This document shows positions 1 to 7,257 of a stretch of DNA of 11,293 nucleotides, piece by piece. This DNA is from Candidatus Anderseniibacteriota bacterium (GTDB lineage Bacteria; Patescibacteriota; Andersenbacteria; UBA10190). The notes under the pieces were generated by a model. It did no database searches. It was not told the origin of the DNA and saw nothing but the letters and a program-made list of their open reading frames with translations. A program made the position numbers and the translations under genes. How positions within the stretch are numbered: the stretch's first letter is position 1; each line of letters begins with the position of its first letter. Where the stretch lies: NCBI GenBank assembly GCA_003229735.1, contig QIFI01000089.1, positions 1-11,293 of the forward strand. The letters run 5' to 3'.

Positions 1-45
1 ACTATTGACTTTATCGATCGTTCAGCATACATTATTAAGTATAAG

Positions 46-81
46 AAAGCGTGTCCCAGGTCTGGGTGCCCGCTTTTTTTT
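46..81 (+). terminator. Rho-independent terminator of an off-window plus-strand gene
   Basis: AAAGCG (46-51) pairs with CGCTTT (71-76), and CCCA (55-58) pairs with TGGG (63-66) around a GGTC loop, with a small internal loop between the two helices. Eight T residues (74-81) follow on the plus strand, so the signal mainly serves a plus-strand gene whose end lies left of the window. It sits 12 bp beyond the stop of the convergent DUF3800 gene. The minus-strand side has only a weak T tract (CTTTCTTAT), so use as a two-way terminator is possible but weaker. Confidence 0.7.
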
Positions 82-87
82 GTTTGC

Positions 88-765
88 CTAAAAAACCTTA
101 TATAAATATCTTTTTATTATTATTTCCTTTAAATCCTTATTTTTTCCCGTAAAATTGTCTTTTATCGCTCCGCTAACCAAATCAGACAACTGCATAATAT
201 TCACATATTCAGAATCAACATGAGTTACAAACTCTATTTTTCTTAATGTTTTTGTATTAATTTTATTTTTCAAATAACTATTAAAGCTCTCAAAATTCCC
301 GTCAAGCAATCTTCTGTCAGCCCTATCAATAACAACATCAACGCCCATCAAGTCGTTTTTCTTTATGGCGATTTTACAAACTTTCGCTAAATTATATTCA
401 TCAAACACATTATGTAATTTTCTATTTCCTTTTACTGCGAATTTCCCTTTGTATTTAGTTTTATCTATTAACCTATAAAAAATACTTAACTCTAGTTCAT
501 TTATCACCTCCAATAAATCCTCGTACATTTTTATCGGTATAGTGGTGCTTTTGATTTCGCTTTTATATTTATACTTTTGCCTAATTTCCAGAATTCTATT
601 TTCTGCGACAAAAAGTTTTTTTGCATCTACACAAACAGCGGAAAGTATATAAAACATACTGGCTCCTGTTGCGATTTTATTTCCTTGGCTATCTTTTCTA
701 AAAGGTTTGCCGGGGTCTCCTGATTCATCAATAAAAATGTAATTGTGTGTATTATTGCTGCTCAT
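88..765 (-). CDS. DUF3800 domain protein
   Basis: A 225-residue protein with the two hallmarks of the DUF3800 family: an N-terminal DE motif in IDESGDPG (residues 12-19, D13/E14) and a C-terminal QxxD motif in QLSDLVSGAI (192-201, Q192/D195). The family is thought to have an RNase H-like fold, and the acidic residues may be catalytic, but its biochemical role is not established. No signal peptide or membrane segment is seen. I chose the ATG at 765; a TTG at 771 would add two residues, and neither has a clear ribosome site. The gene is markedly AT-rich (about 30% GC by eye) beside an operon near 50%, and such genes are often carried in variable regions, so recent acquisition is likely. It lies downstream of the ATPase operon, beyond that operon's terminator, and is probably transcribed separately. 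Confidence 0.85.
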   Translation of the reverse strand: MSSNNTHNYIFIDESGDPGKPFRKDSQGNKIATGASMFYILSAVCVDAKKLFVAENRILEIRQKYKYKSEIKSTTIPIKMYEDLLEVINELELSIFYRLIDKTKYKGKFAVKGNRKLHNVFDEYNLAKVCKIAIKKNDLMGVDVVIDRADRRLLDGNFESFNSYLKNKINTKTLRKIEFVTHVDSEYVNIMQLSDLVSGAIKDNFTGKNKDLKEIIIKRYLYKVF

Positions 766-797
766 ACTCAAAAAGGTTTATCAATTTTCAATTCCTC

Positions 798-817
798 GCA
801 AAATCCGGAGATTTTGC
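798..817 (-). other. Leader hairpin with UNCG tetraloop before the DUF3800 gene
   Basis: GCAAAATC (798-805) and GATTTTGC (810-817) form a perfect 8-bp stem around four bases. Read on the minus strand the loop is UCCG closed by a C-G pair, an exceptionally stable UNCG-class tetraloop. It sits about 33 nt upstream of the DUF3800 ATG and has no T tract behind it, so it looks like an mRNA leader structure rather than a terminator. No convincing promoter was found for this gene. Confidence 0.45.
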
Positions 818-863
818 TTCGAATATCCTTTCCTCCCGCCCGTAACTTCTGCAAATCCTGCCA

Positions 864-890
864 TAAAAAGCCGCCGAATACCAACCGGCT
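864..890 (-). terminator. Terminator of the V-type ATPase operon
   Basis: On the minus strand, two bases after the TAA stop of subunit D, AGCCG pairs with CGGCT (plus positions 886-890 and 869-873) around a 12-base loop, followed by a T tract (869-865). The position directly behind the last gene of the operon and the T tract support an intrinsic terminator. The stem is only 5 bp, so termination may be partial. Confidence 0.65.
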
Positions 891-892
891 GC

Positions 893-1513
893 TTAATCAA
901 CTATCGCCTGCTTCACCTTCATCGTCGTCACAATCGCCGTTCTGCCCTGCTCTTCCAGCTTCATTTGAATATATTTTGCGGTGGTCTGCAGTTGCGGGAT
1001 CAGCACGTGCTCCAGAGCATTCACCCGGCGCCGAGTCGTCTCAATTTCCTGGGCCAATAAATCCGCCGCCTTTTCCTGGGCGGCCAATTTCATCAGCCGA
1101 GGCAGAACTTTCCGGAAGTATACTAATGCACTGTCCAGCTCCGGCGACGTAGCCCACCACGGATACATATCATCACTTTCTTCCTGCTTAATATCAAATT
1201 CCGGAATATGCACCCCCATCACGTTCTTGTCCCGGCTGACAGCCGACACTGAATATAGTTTCAGATTCTCAATCATCCGCACCGCTTGCGGATCCATCAC
1301 CGCCCCGGCCATCATAAACTTATGCAGAGCCTGGCCTAATTCTTTATCCACATCCGATCTCAACTGCTTAACTTCCCGAATTAACGCCAAAAATTCCTGC
1401 ATCAATCCATCCCGTTTCTCCTTTAATAGTTTGTGCCCCTTCTTGGCCAAAATCGTCCGCTTTTTTAGCCGAAGCAACTCCATTCGATTCGGGTTTACCC
1501 TCTGTTGTGCCAT
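893..1513 (-). CDS. atpD: V-type ATP synthase/ATPase subunit D
   Basis: Central rotor shaft subunit that turns inside the A3B3 head and links it, with F and C, to the membrane ring. The 206-residue length is normal for the family. Recognised from the N-terminal helix (NPNRMELLRLKKRTILAKKG, residues 7-26) and the C-terminal helix with ETTRRRVNALEHVLIPQL (158-175) and MKVKQ (198-202). These two long helices form the antiparallel coiled coil of the shaft, with a short globular part between them (about 75-125). Last gene of the operon, preceded by a 57-bp gap that is almost pure heptamer repeat and followed at once by a terminator. ATG at 1513; no Shine-Dalgarno site, only the repeat, lies upstream. 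Function follows from family membership and context. Confidence 0.97.
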   Translation of the reverse strand: MAQQRVNPNRMELLRLKKRTILAKKGHKLLKEKRDGLMQEFLALIREVKQLRSDVDKELGQALHKFMMAGAVMDPQAVRMIENLKLYSVSAVSRDKNVMGVHIPEFDIKQEESDDMYPWWATSPELDSALVYFRKVLPRLMKLAAQEKAADLLAQEIETTRRRVNALEHVLIPQLQTTAKYIQMKLEEQGRTAIVTTMKVKQAIVD

Positions 1514-1518
1514 ACAAA

Positions 1519-1574
1519 TTACCAGTTATAAATTACCAATTACCAGTTACTAGTTACCAGTTACTAGTTACTAT
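1519..1574. repeat. Eight tandem 7-bp repeats filling the B-D gap
   Basis: Eight successive heptamers run from 1519 to 1574: TTACCAG, TTATAAA, TTACCAA, TTACCAG, TTACTAG, TTACCAG, TTACTAG, TTACTAT. On the coding strand this reads as TAACTGG/TAACTAG units. The array supplies the TAG stop of subunit B (1573-1571) and runs to within six bases of the ATG of subunit D. As 7 is not a multiple of 3 and each unit holds TAA, the array closes all three frames. No ribosome binding site is visible in it. Confidence 0.9.
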
Positions 1575-2977
1575 ACCAAAGCTGTCTCCACAGCTTTAGT
1601 ATATTTCTCAATTTGCTCCGGTTTGACTCGCTTCAATTCACTGGCCGGTAAAATACTCAATAACTTCCAGCCAATCGTCAAAGTTTCTTCGATGGTCCGG
1701 TTTACCGTGTCTCCCTGTTTAACAAATTCATTTTCAAATCTGGCCGTGAATTCCAGATATTTTTTGTCCGTGGCGCTTAATGCTCCTTCACCCAGAATCA
1801 CCGCCAGCTCTCTCACTTCCTGTCCCCTGGCATAAGCCGCGAACAGCTGATTGGCCACTCCGCTATGATCTTCTCTGGTTTTGCCTTCCCCAATCCCCTT
1901 CGGCATCAAACGGGACAGCGATCCCAGCACATTGACCGGCGGATAAATTCCCCGCTGATGCAAATCTCTCCCCAGCACTATCTGGCCTTCGGTAATATAT
2001 CCGGTTAAATCAGGAATCGGATGAGTCTTGTCATCTTCCGGCATGGACAGAATGGGCAGTTGCGTAATCGAACCCTCTTCGCCTTTTAATCTTCCCGCTC
2101 TTTCATAAATAGTCGACAGATCCGAATATAGATAGCCCGGATAACCCCGTCTGCCCGGCACCTCTTTCCGGGCCGAACTAATTTCTCTAAGCGCCTCCGC
2201 GTATTTGGTCATGTCCGTCATAATTACCAACACGTGCATGTTCTTGGTGAAGGCCAGATATTCCGCCGCCGTCAGCGCCATCCGCGGCGTGGCAATTCTT
2301 TCCACCGCCGGATCATCCGCCAGATTAATAAACAAAACCGATCTCTCAATCGCTCCGCGATTGGTGAAATCAGCCCTGAAGAATTCCGCTTCTTCAAAAG
2401 TAATGCCCATGGCCGCGAACACTATCGCAAACTCGATGCCTTCTTGCCCGGATTTATTGGCACTCGGCACTGTCGCCTGCCGGGCAATCTGCGCCGCCAG
2501 CACACTATGCGGCAATCCCGCTCCCGAGAAAATCGGCAATTTCTGCCCCAGCACCAGCGTATTCATCCCATCAATAGTGGAAATACCGGTTTGAATGAAA
2601 TCATCCGGATAAGCCCGGGCCGCTGGATTAATCGACGAGCCATTTATATCCCGCTCTTCATCCGGAATAATTTCCGGCTGGCCATCAATCGGCCGGCCGG
2701 CCCCGGAAAACGTTCGACCCAGCAAATCCCCCGATACCGGCAGTTTCAGCACATCTCCCTGAAATCTCACCTTAGTATCTGATACATTAAGGCCTTGGGT
2801 GCCTTCAAACATCTGCACCACTGCCGTGTTTCCATCAATTTCCAATACCTTGCCTCGTCTCTTTTCACCCCCCGGCACCTCCACCTCGACCAGTTCGTCG
2901 TAAGAAACACCTTCCACGTTCTCCACTACCATTAATGGCCCCGTCACTTCTCTTGTTGTTTTGTACTCCTTTAACAT
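1571..2977 (-). CDS. atpB: V-type ATP synthase/ATPase subunit B (non-catalytic)
   Basis: Regulatory nucleotide-site subunit of the A3B3 head, 468 residues, normal length. The P-loop is degenerate, FSGAGLPHS (150-158), as expected for the non-catalytic subunit. Also seen are the conserved YPGYLYSDLSTIYERAG stretch (279-295) and SLSRLMPKGIGEGKTREDH (353-371). R356 in SLSRL corresponds to the arginine finger that completes the catalytic site of subunit A. The ATG at 2977 is supported by family alignment at the N-terminus (MLKEYKTTREVTGPL). Upstream is a 142-bp gap containing a second, diverged copy of this start (ATG at 3089). The TAG stop lies inside the heptamer array that leads to subunit D. 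No canonical ribosome site precedes the start. Confidence 0.98.
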   Translation of the reverse strand: MLKEYKTTREVTGPLMVVENVEGVSYDELVEVEVPGGEKRRGKVLEIDGNTAVVQMFEGTQGLNVSDTKVRFQGDVLKLPVSGDLLGRTFSGAGRPIDGQPEIIPDEERDINGSSINPAARAYPDDFIQTGISTIDGMNTLVLGQKLPIFSGAGLPHSVLAAQIARQATVPSANKSGQEGIEFAIVFAAMGITFEEAEFFRADFTNRGAIERSVLFINLADDPAVERIATPRMALTAAEYLAFTKNMHVLVIMTDMTKYAEALREISSARKEVPGRRGYPGYLYSDLSTIYERAGRLKGEEGSITQLPILSMPEDDKTHPIPDLTGYITEGQIVLGRDLHQRGIYPPVNVLGSLSRLMPKGIGEGKTREDHSGVANQLFAAYARGQEVRELAVILGEGALSATDKKYLEFTARFENEFVKQGDTVNRTIEETLTIGWKLLSILPASELKRVKPEQIEKYTKAVETALV

Positions 2978-3100
2978 AATGAATATTTTTATCCCAATTA
3001 ACTGTTGTTCAAGCCGTGAGCTTTAGCGAACGGCGCAGCCCCGTAGTGAACGCGCAGCGTTCTACTTCGGGGTTGTATTCTTTTAACATAATATTTTTTT
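2961..3100 (-). repeat. Duplicated atpB start region flanking two hairpins
   Basis: The atpB start context occurs twice: 2961-2990 (real start, ATG 2977) and 3073-3100 (ATG 3089). Both encode MLKEY and follow an A-rich ATATT leader. Over ATG to TAC the copies differ at two bases, both synonymous (AAG/AAA and GAG/GAA). The upstream copy opens a 26-codon ORF (3089-3009, TGA stop) unlike atpB after residue 5. Between the copies lie two hairpins. At 3039-3072, CCCCG, AGT and GAACGC pair with GCGTTC, ACT and CGGGG, interrupted by one T-T mismatch and one bulged T. At 3013-3034, GCCGT pairs with ACGGC, with tandem G-A mismatches and an inner GC/GC closing a TTTA loop. Neither has a T tract, so they are not terminators. 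This may be a small inserted palindromic element with duplicated target, or a regulatory leader. Confidence 0.7.
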
Positions 3101-3119
3101 AGTTATTCCTTCGATCCCC

Positions 3120-4943
3120 TTAGGCTTCCGCTTGGGCCGGCTCGGATTCCTGAATTATTTCCACAGCTTCACCTTCAAGACCATCAATCTTACTGCTGAT
3201 CGACTTTTCCAGCTGATCAAATTTGTCTTCCATTCCCTGCTCGGCAATAAACTTGCTCTGGGCAATTTCCCCCAATATCTCCAGCCCCATCAGATCACTC
3301 ATTTCAAAATCCACCCGGGTTAATTTTTCCTTCCCGGTGTGATAGAAATGCAGGATCGCCTTCAACATTCGATATTGCTTGGATAATGAAGTAAACGTGT
3401 CCACTTCATCAAACGCGTTCTGCTGTAAATAATCTTCTCTAATCATTTTGGCCACGTGCATCAATAACTGCTCTTGTTTCGACAAAGCCTCCAGCCCCAC
3501 CAATCGCACCACTTCTTCCAATGATGCCTCGTCCTGCAGAATTCCCATCGCTTCCTGCCTGGCCTCACTCCATCCGTCTCCGGCCTTCTCCTGATAGAAG
3601 CCTGACAATTGTTCGCTATATAGTGAGTAGCTGGTCAGCCAGTTAATTGATGGATAATGTCGGCTATAGGCCAGTTTCTCATCCAGACCCCAGAATACTT
3701 TTACTACGCTCAAGGTGTTCTGCGTGACCGGCTCTGATAAATCTCCTCCCGGCGGCGACACGGCGCCAATCGCCGTCAGTGATCCGGCCCGGCCCTCGCT
3801 CCCTAAAGTTTTCACCATGCCGGCCCGCTCATAAAATTGCGCCGTTCTCGATCCCAGATAAGCCGGATACCCTTCATCTCCCGGCATTTCTTCCAGCCGT
3901 CCCGACATTTCCCGTAAAGCCTCCGCCCACCGGGAAGTCGAGTCGGCCATCAAAGCCACTGAATATCCCATATCCCGATAATATTCGGCGATCGTCATGC
4001 CGGTATAAATAGATGCCTCCCGGGCCGCTACCGGCATATTTGAAGTGTTGGCAATCAATACTGTCCGCTGTAATAATGGCTTGCCGGTATTCGGATCTTC
4101 CAGCTCCGGAAATTCCAGCAATACATCAGTCATTTCATTGCCCCGCTCTCCGCATCCGATATACACAATCACATCAGCATCCGACCACTTGGCCAACTGC
4201 TGTTGAACTACCGTCTTGCCCGATCCAAAAGGTCCCGGCACCGCTCCCGTCCCTCCTTTGGCAATGGGGAAGAAAGTATCAATTACCCGTTGTCCGGTAA
4301 TCAGCGGCGTGCTGGGCACCATTTTTTTGGCCACCGGCCGGGGGGTGCGAATTGGCCATCTCTGCGTCATAGACACCTGGTAATCTTCACCATCAGCTCT
4401 GCTGACTACCGCTATGGTCTCAACTGCCGTATGTTCTCCGCTCTCAATAGATTTAATCTTGCCCGACACCCCCGGCGGCACCATCACTTTGTGCTCAATA
4501 ATTTCTGTTTCCTGCACCGTACCAATTATGTCGCCTTCCGCCACAGCCTCCCCCACGGCCGCCGCAGGTTTAAAATCCCACTTCTTCTCTTCATCCAAAG
4601 CCGTTACCTTAACTCCCCGAGCGATAAACGCCCCGCTTTCTTCCCTGATTTTCTCCAAGGGCCGCTGAATTCCATCATAAATAGTATTCAACATGCCCGG
4701 CCCCAGGCTTAGGCTTAGTGGTTCTCCTGTTGACACTACCTCCTGACCGGCCGTTAATCCGCTGGTTTCCTCATATACCTGAATCGATGCCGTATCTCCG
4801 GACAATTCCACTATCTCACCAATTAAACTCTGCGGCCCCACCTGCACCACATCATACATCCTGGCCCCGCGCATGCCGCCCGCCACCACCAGCGGCCCCG
4901 CCACCTTCTGAATCTTCCCTTTAATTTTTTTTTCTTCACTCAT
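3120..4943 (-). CDS. atpA: V-type ATP synthase/ATPase subunit A (catalytic)
   Basis: Catalytic ATP-hydrolysing/synthesising subunit of the soluble head, 607 residues, normal for the family. The Walker A P-loop GPFGSGKT is at 237-244 (K243, T244). The catalytic glutamate is E266 in GCGERGNE, and the Walker B strand VALMADS is at 329-335. Residues 110-200 correspond to the bulge domain that distinguishes subunit A from subunit B and from F-type beta subunits. The C-terminal tail after about 585 is acidic and low in complexity (ending ESEPAQAEA). ATG at 4943 gives the expected N-terminus (KIQKVAGPLVVA). It is 47 bp downstream of subunit F in an AT-rich spacer without a canonical ribosome site, and is followed by the unusual A-B gap. 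Confidence 0.99.
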   Translation of the reverse strand: MSEEKKIKGKIQKVAGPLVVAGGMRGARMYDVVQVGPQSLIGEIVELSGDTASIQVYEETSGLTAGQEVVSTGEPLSLSLGPGMLNTIYDGIQRPLEKIREESGAFIARGVKVTALDEEKKWDFKPAAAVGEAVAEGDIIGTVQETEIIEHKVMVPPGVSGKIKSIESGEHTAVETIAVVSRADGEDYQVSMTQRWPIRTPRPVAKKMVPSTPLITGQRVIDTFFPIAKGGTGAVPGPFGSGKTVVQQQLAKWSDADVIVYIGCGERGNEMTDVLLEFPELEDPNTGKPLLQRTVLIANTSNMPVAAREASIYTGMTIAEYYRDMGYSVALMADSTSRWAEALREMSGRLEEMPGDEGYPAYLGSRTAQFYERAGMVKTLGSEGRAGSLTAIGAVSPPGGDLSEPVTQNTLSVVKVFWGLDEKLAYSRHYPSINWLTSYSLYSEQLSGFYQEKAGDGWSEARQEAMGILQDEASLEEVVRLVGLEALSKQEQLLMHVAKMIREDYLQQNAFDEVDTFTSLSKQYRMLKAILHFYHTGKEKLTRVDFEMSDLMGLEILGEIAQSKFIAEQGMEDKFDQLEKSISSKIDGLEGEAVEIIQESEPAQAEA

Positions 4944-4990
4944 ATTCTTATTAATAATTTATAGTTATTAGTTCAATATCTCCACGGAAT

Positions 4991-5326
4991 TTAGCTGCCA
5001 AATATGTTCGAGCCGACGGCTCTAATCATCAACTTGGCCATTTTTTTAGCCGCTAAATTCTGCGGATTGGCCGGATCCGCCAGCAGTACCAGGGCCGGCA
5101 TGGTGTTCTCATTGAGTTTAGCAACTTCATCCCACACGTCTTCGGCCAACTGCTCATCAATAAAGACAATACTGTTTGGCCTTTCTCTCTTAATATCTTT
5201 TAGGGTTATAACTAATGTCTCGCCATTCTCCGCGTTCAGCGTCTCCATTCCCGCCAGCTTAAACCCCAGGTCGCCGCCAGCCACCCCGATATAAATTAGA
5301 TTCACTTGGGCCTTTATTTCACTCAT
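4991..5326 (-). CDS. atpF: V-type ATP synthase/ATPase subunit F
   Basis: Small rotor subunit that binds subunit D at the base of the shaft (called NtpG in Enterococcus). 111 residues, usual length about 100-110. Family features: an N-terminal beta strand followed by a GDLGFKLAGMET segment (residues about 18-29), a central IVFIDEQLAED region, and the C-terminal MIRAVGSNIFGS, matching the conserved terminal helix that packs on D. The sequence is diverged, so identification rests partly on position between C and A. ATG at 5326 lies 4 bp after the stop of subunit C. A GGAG about 13 nt upstream, inside the end of the C gene, is the nearest thing to a Shine-Dalgarno site in this operon, and translational coupling is likely. 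Confidence 0.92.
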   Translation of the reverse strand: MSEIKAQVNLIYIGVAGGDLGFKLAGMETLNAENGETLVITLKDIKRERPNSIVFIDEQLAEDVWDEVAKLNENTMPALVLLADPANPQNLAAKKMAKLMIRAVGSNIFGS

Positions 5327-5330
5327 ATTT

Positions 5331-6158
5331 TTATATTGTCTCCAAAAATCTTGAGCGTTTCAGCTCCCGCAATACCGGCTTGGACAACCCCGCTCTCTTA
5401 ATGGATAGCAACAACCGCAACTGTTTCACTTCCATTTCCTTGGCATACCAATAGGCCATCACCGCGTCAAACCCGATCGGTTCATGTCGATATTTACGTA
5501 ATATAGCCAGTATCTTCTCATCCCCTTCCATCTCATAAGCCGATGCCTTGGTTTTTCCCGGCCAGGGGCGCAGATGTTTGTCACTCTCCAGACGGCTTTT
5601 TCTTAAGTCCGCGATTTCTTTCATCAACGGCGTAAAGGCTAATTTGTCCATCTGCTTCCGCAGGGCTTGGCCCGTCTTTTCCAGAATAACCGTCGCTGAT
5701 TTTTCTTTTTTAAGCACGCGAATTGTGTCTTGCCAAATCCGCGGCAAACTTTCCCATCCCATATCATTCCAAATCACGCTCTGCCATTCATTAGCCGTAA
5801 CCTGCCCCAATTCTGACAACCGCCCCGGCTCCTCCGCCCCCTCGCGATACTTCAGTATGGCACTGCCGGCATTCAAGGCGTCATATGGAGCCGATATAAA
5901 TTCAATCACTCGTTCATCTGCCGCCGAGTCCATGATCCACTCATGCAATTCCTTCAACTCCCGATTGAAAGCCTTTAGCGCCTCTGCCTGACTGGGCGCT
6001 CCCTCCATCCACTTTCCATATGGTGTGTCCGTCAAACTACTCACCGACTCATGATACGTATCCGCTTCAATCAATCGGGTGAATTCGTCTTCCTCCAGCA
6101 AACCCTTCTCCCATTCCCGGATTACCCCAATTAAATATGCTGTGTCTGCTTGCGGCAT
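5331..6158 (-). CDS. atpC: V-type ATP synthase/ATPase subunit C (AC39-like)
   Basis: Funnel-shaped coupler that sits on the proteolipid ring and carries torque from K to the D/F shaft. The clearest signature is near the C-terminus: YWYAKEMEVKQLRLL followed by SIKRAGLS (about 236-259), the conserved terminal helix pair of the AC39 family. The protein is mostly alpha-helical and acidic near the N-terminus. At 275 residues it is shorter than the roughly 330-350 usual for bacterial homologues. I chose ATG at 6158 (9 bp after the stop of E). A TTG at 6167, immediately after that stop, would add three residues (278 total). Neither has a good ribosome site. Followed after 4 bp by subunit F. Confidence 0.93.
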   Translation of the reverse strand: MPQADTAYLIGVIREWEKGLLEEDEFTRLIEADTYHESVSSLTDTPYGKWMEGAPSQAEALKAFNRELKELHEWIMDSAADERVIEFISAPYDALNAGSAILKYREGAEEPGRLSELGQVTANEWQSVIWNDMGWESLPRIWQDTIRVLKKEKSATVILEKTGQALRKQMDKLAFTPLMKEIADLRKSRLESDKHLRPWPGKTKASAYEMEGDEKILAILRKYRHEPIGFDAVMAYWYAKEMEVKQLRLLLSIKRAGLSKPVLRELKRSRFLETI

Positions 6159-6167
6159 GCCTGTCAA

Positions 6168-6728
6168 TTAACTGAATAAAAATTGCGCGATGCTCGTGCG
6201 ATGAGCAATGAATAACTGATCCACCAGATGACTAATAGTTAAATTAAACTCGGTCCTCTGGCCCCGGAAAATAAATCCCCCTTCACCGGAGATTTTTTTC
6301 TTCAGCACCTTAAGGCCCTTTTCCTGGGCCGCCTGCTCCACTATTTCCGCTTGTGATTCTCCGGCCGTGATTATCCCCCCGTCATCAGTCGGCATCAATT
6401 CCATCAAGGCCCCCATTAACCGGCCGGTCTGATGGGCATCCCAGGCCAATATTTTTCGCGTCACTTCCTCCTGCGTCTTTAGCAGTTCTTCCTGCTTGGC
6501 TTTGAGAATATCCGCCTTGGCTTTGAGCTGGGTGGTTTGATGCAAGCGCTGGGCTTCCATCCGGGCCTTCTCTTGAGCCTGGCTGATGATATTCTCCTCT
6601 AATTCGCGAGCTTCAGCCGTCACTCTTTGCTCCTCCTTCCGATATTGTTTTTCATACTGGTCGCGAATAGAGTCCACTCTCTGCTTGGCTTCTTCCAGAA
6701 TTGCTGATTCTAACCCCGCGAATGACAT
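6168..6728 (-). CDS. atpE: V-type ATP synthase/ATPase subunit E
   Basis: Peripheral stalk subunit that pairs with subunit H and clamps the A3B3 head to stator subunit I. 186 residues, near the family norm. Residues about 8-110 are a long charged heptad-like helix rich in E, K, Q and R (for example EEAKQRVDSIRDQYEKQYRK), predicted to form the right-handed coiled coil with H. Residues about 110-186 form the globular head-binding part (LMGALMELMPTDDGG; ending in HLVDQLFIAHRTSIAQFLFS). The conserved C-terminal R, which helps bind the head, fits the HRTSIAQFLF ending. ATG at 6728 is 9 bp after the stop of K, so the genes are tightly packed and probably coupled. Confidence 0.95.
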   Translation of the reverse strand: MSFAGLESAILEEAKQRVDSIRDQYEKQYRKEEQRVTAEARELEENIISQAQEKARMEAQRLHQTTQLKAKADILKAKQEELLKTQEEVTRKILAWDAHQTGRLMGALMELMPTDDGGIITAGESQAEIVEQAAQEKGLKVLKKKISGEGGFIFRGQRTEFNLTISHLVDQLFIAHRTSIAQFLFS

Positions 6729-6737
6729 GGCGTATAT

Positions 6738-7217
6738 TTAAGCTCCCAGGCCTAACCCGTTGACCAGTAATATAGTCACCAGCAATCCCAGCACCGCGTA
6801 GGTTTCCACGATGGCCGACAAGATAACTCCTTTACCCGAAGCATCCGGTTGTTTAACCACGATATTTACCGCCGCCGCCGCCACTCGACCTTGATACATT
6901 CCGGAGAATAATCCGGTAATCGCGATCGGCAAAGACGCTACCAGTATTTGCCAGCCCTGGGCCACCGACACATCAACCAATTCGCCGCCTAACAGGCCCA
7001 CCGCGTTAGCAATAATAATGGCCGCCAGAAATCCATAAATTCCCTGCGAACCAGGCAAAGCTGTCAACAACAGCACTTTACCAAACTTATCCGGGTCTTC
7101 TGATACCACGCCGGCGCTAGCTTGCGCCGCCGTTCGAACACCCAGAATTGAACCCACACCAGCCAGCGCCGCCGCTAAAGCAGCCCCCGCCAGTGCAAAC
7201 ATAATTCCATAAGGCAT
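6738..7217 (-). CDS. atpK: V-type ATP synthase/ATPase proteolipid subunit K
   Basis: Forms the rotating membrane ring that carries the coupling ion. 159 residues with four hydrophobic helices (about 5-27, 47-77, 87-110, 129-155), i.e. the duplicated-hairpin type. The ion-carrying glutamate is E138 in AIVETYAVLG, in the second hairpin only. All residues that coordinate Na+ in E. hirae NtpK have counterparts: L54, S57 (Thr in NtpK) and Q58 in LPGSQGIYGF, Q109 in MYQGRVAA, and E138. This suggests Na+ coupling (inference). ATG at 7217; an in-frame ATG at 7202 would drop five residues and also fits the family. It follows I by a 40-bp very AT-rich gap without a Shine-Dalgarno site and precedes E by 9 bp. 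Confidence 0.97.
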   Translation of the reverse strand: MPYGIMFALAGAALAAALAGVGSILGVRTAAQASAGVVSEDPDKFGKVLLLTALPGSQGIYGFLAAIIIANAVGLLGGELVDVSVAQGWQILVASLPIAITGLFSGMYQGRVAAAAVNIVVKQPDASGKGVILSAIVETYAVLGLLVTILLVNGLGLGA

Positions 7218-7257
7218 AATTATATATTTAATTAATTAGTTAGTTATTAATGAATTT

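Noticed and set aside
981..1553. Plus-strand 190-residue open frame opposite subunit D
   Set aside because: Antisense to a clear atpD gene, with no recognisable domain. The same applies to the other long plus-strand frames opposite A, B, F, C and I.
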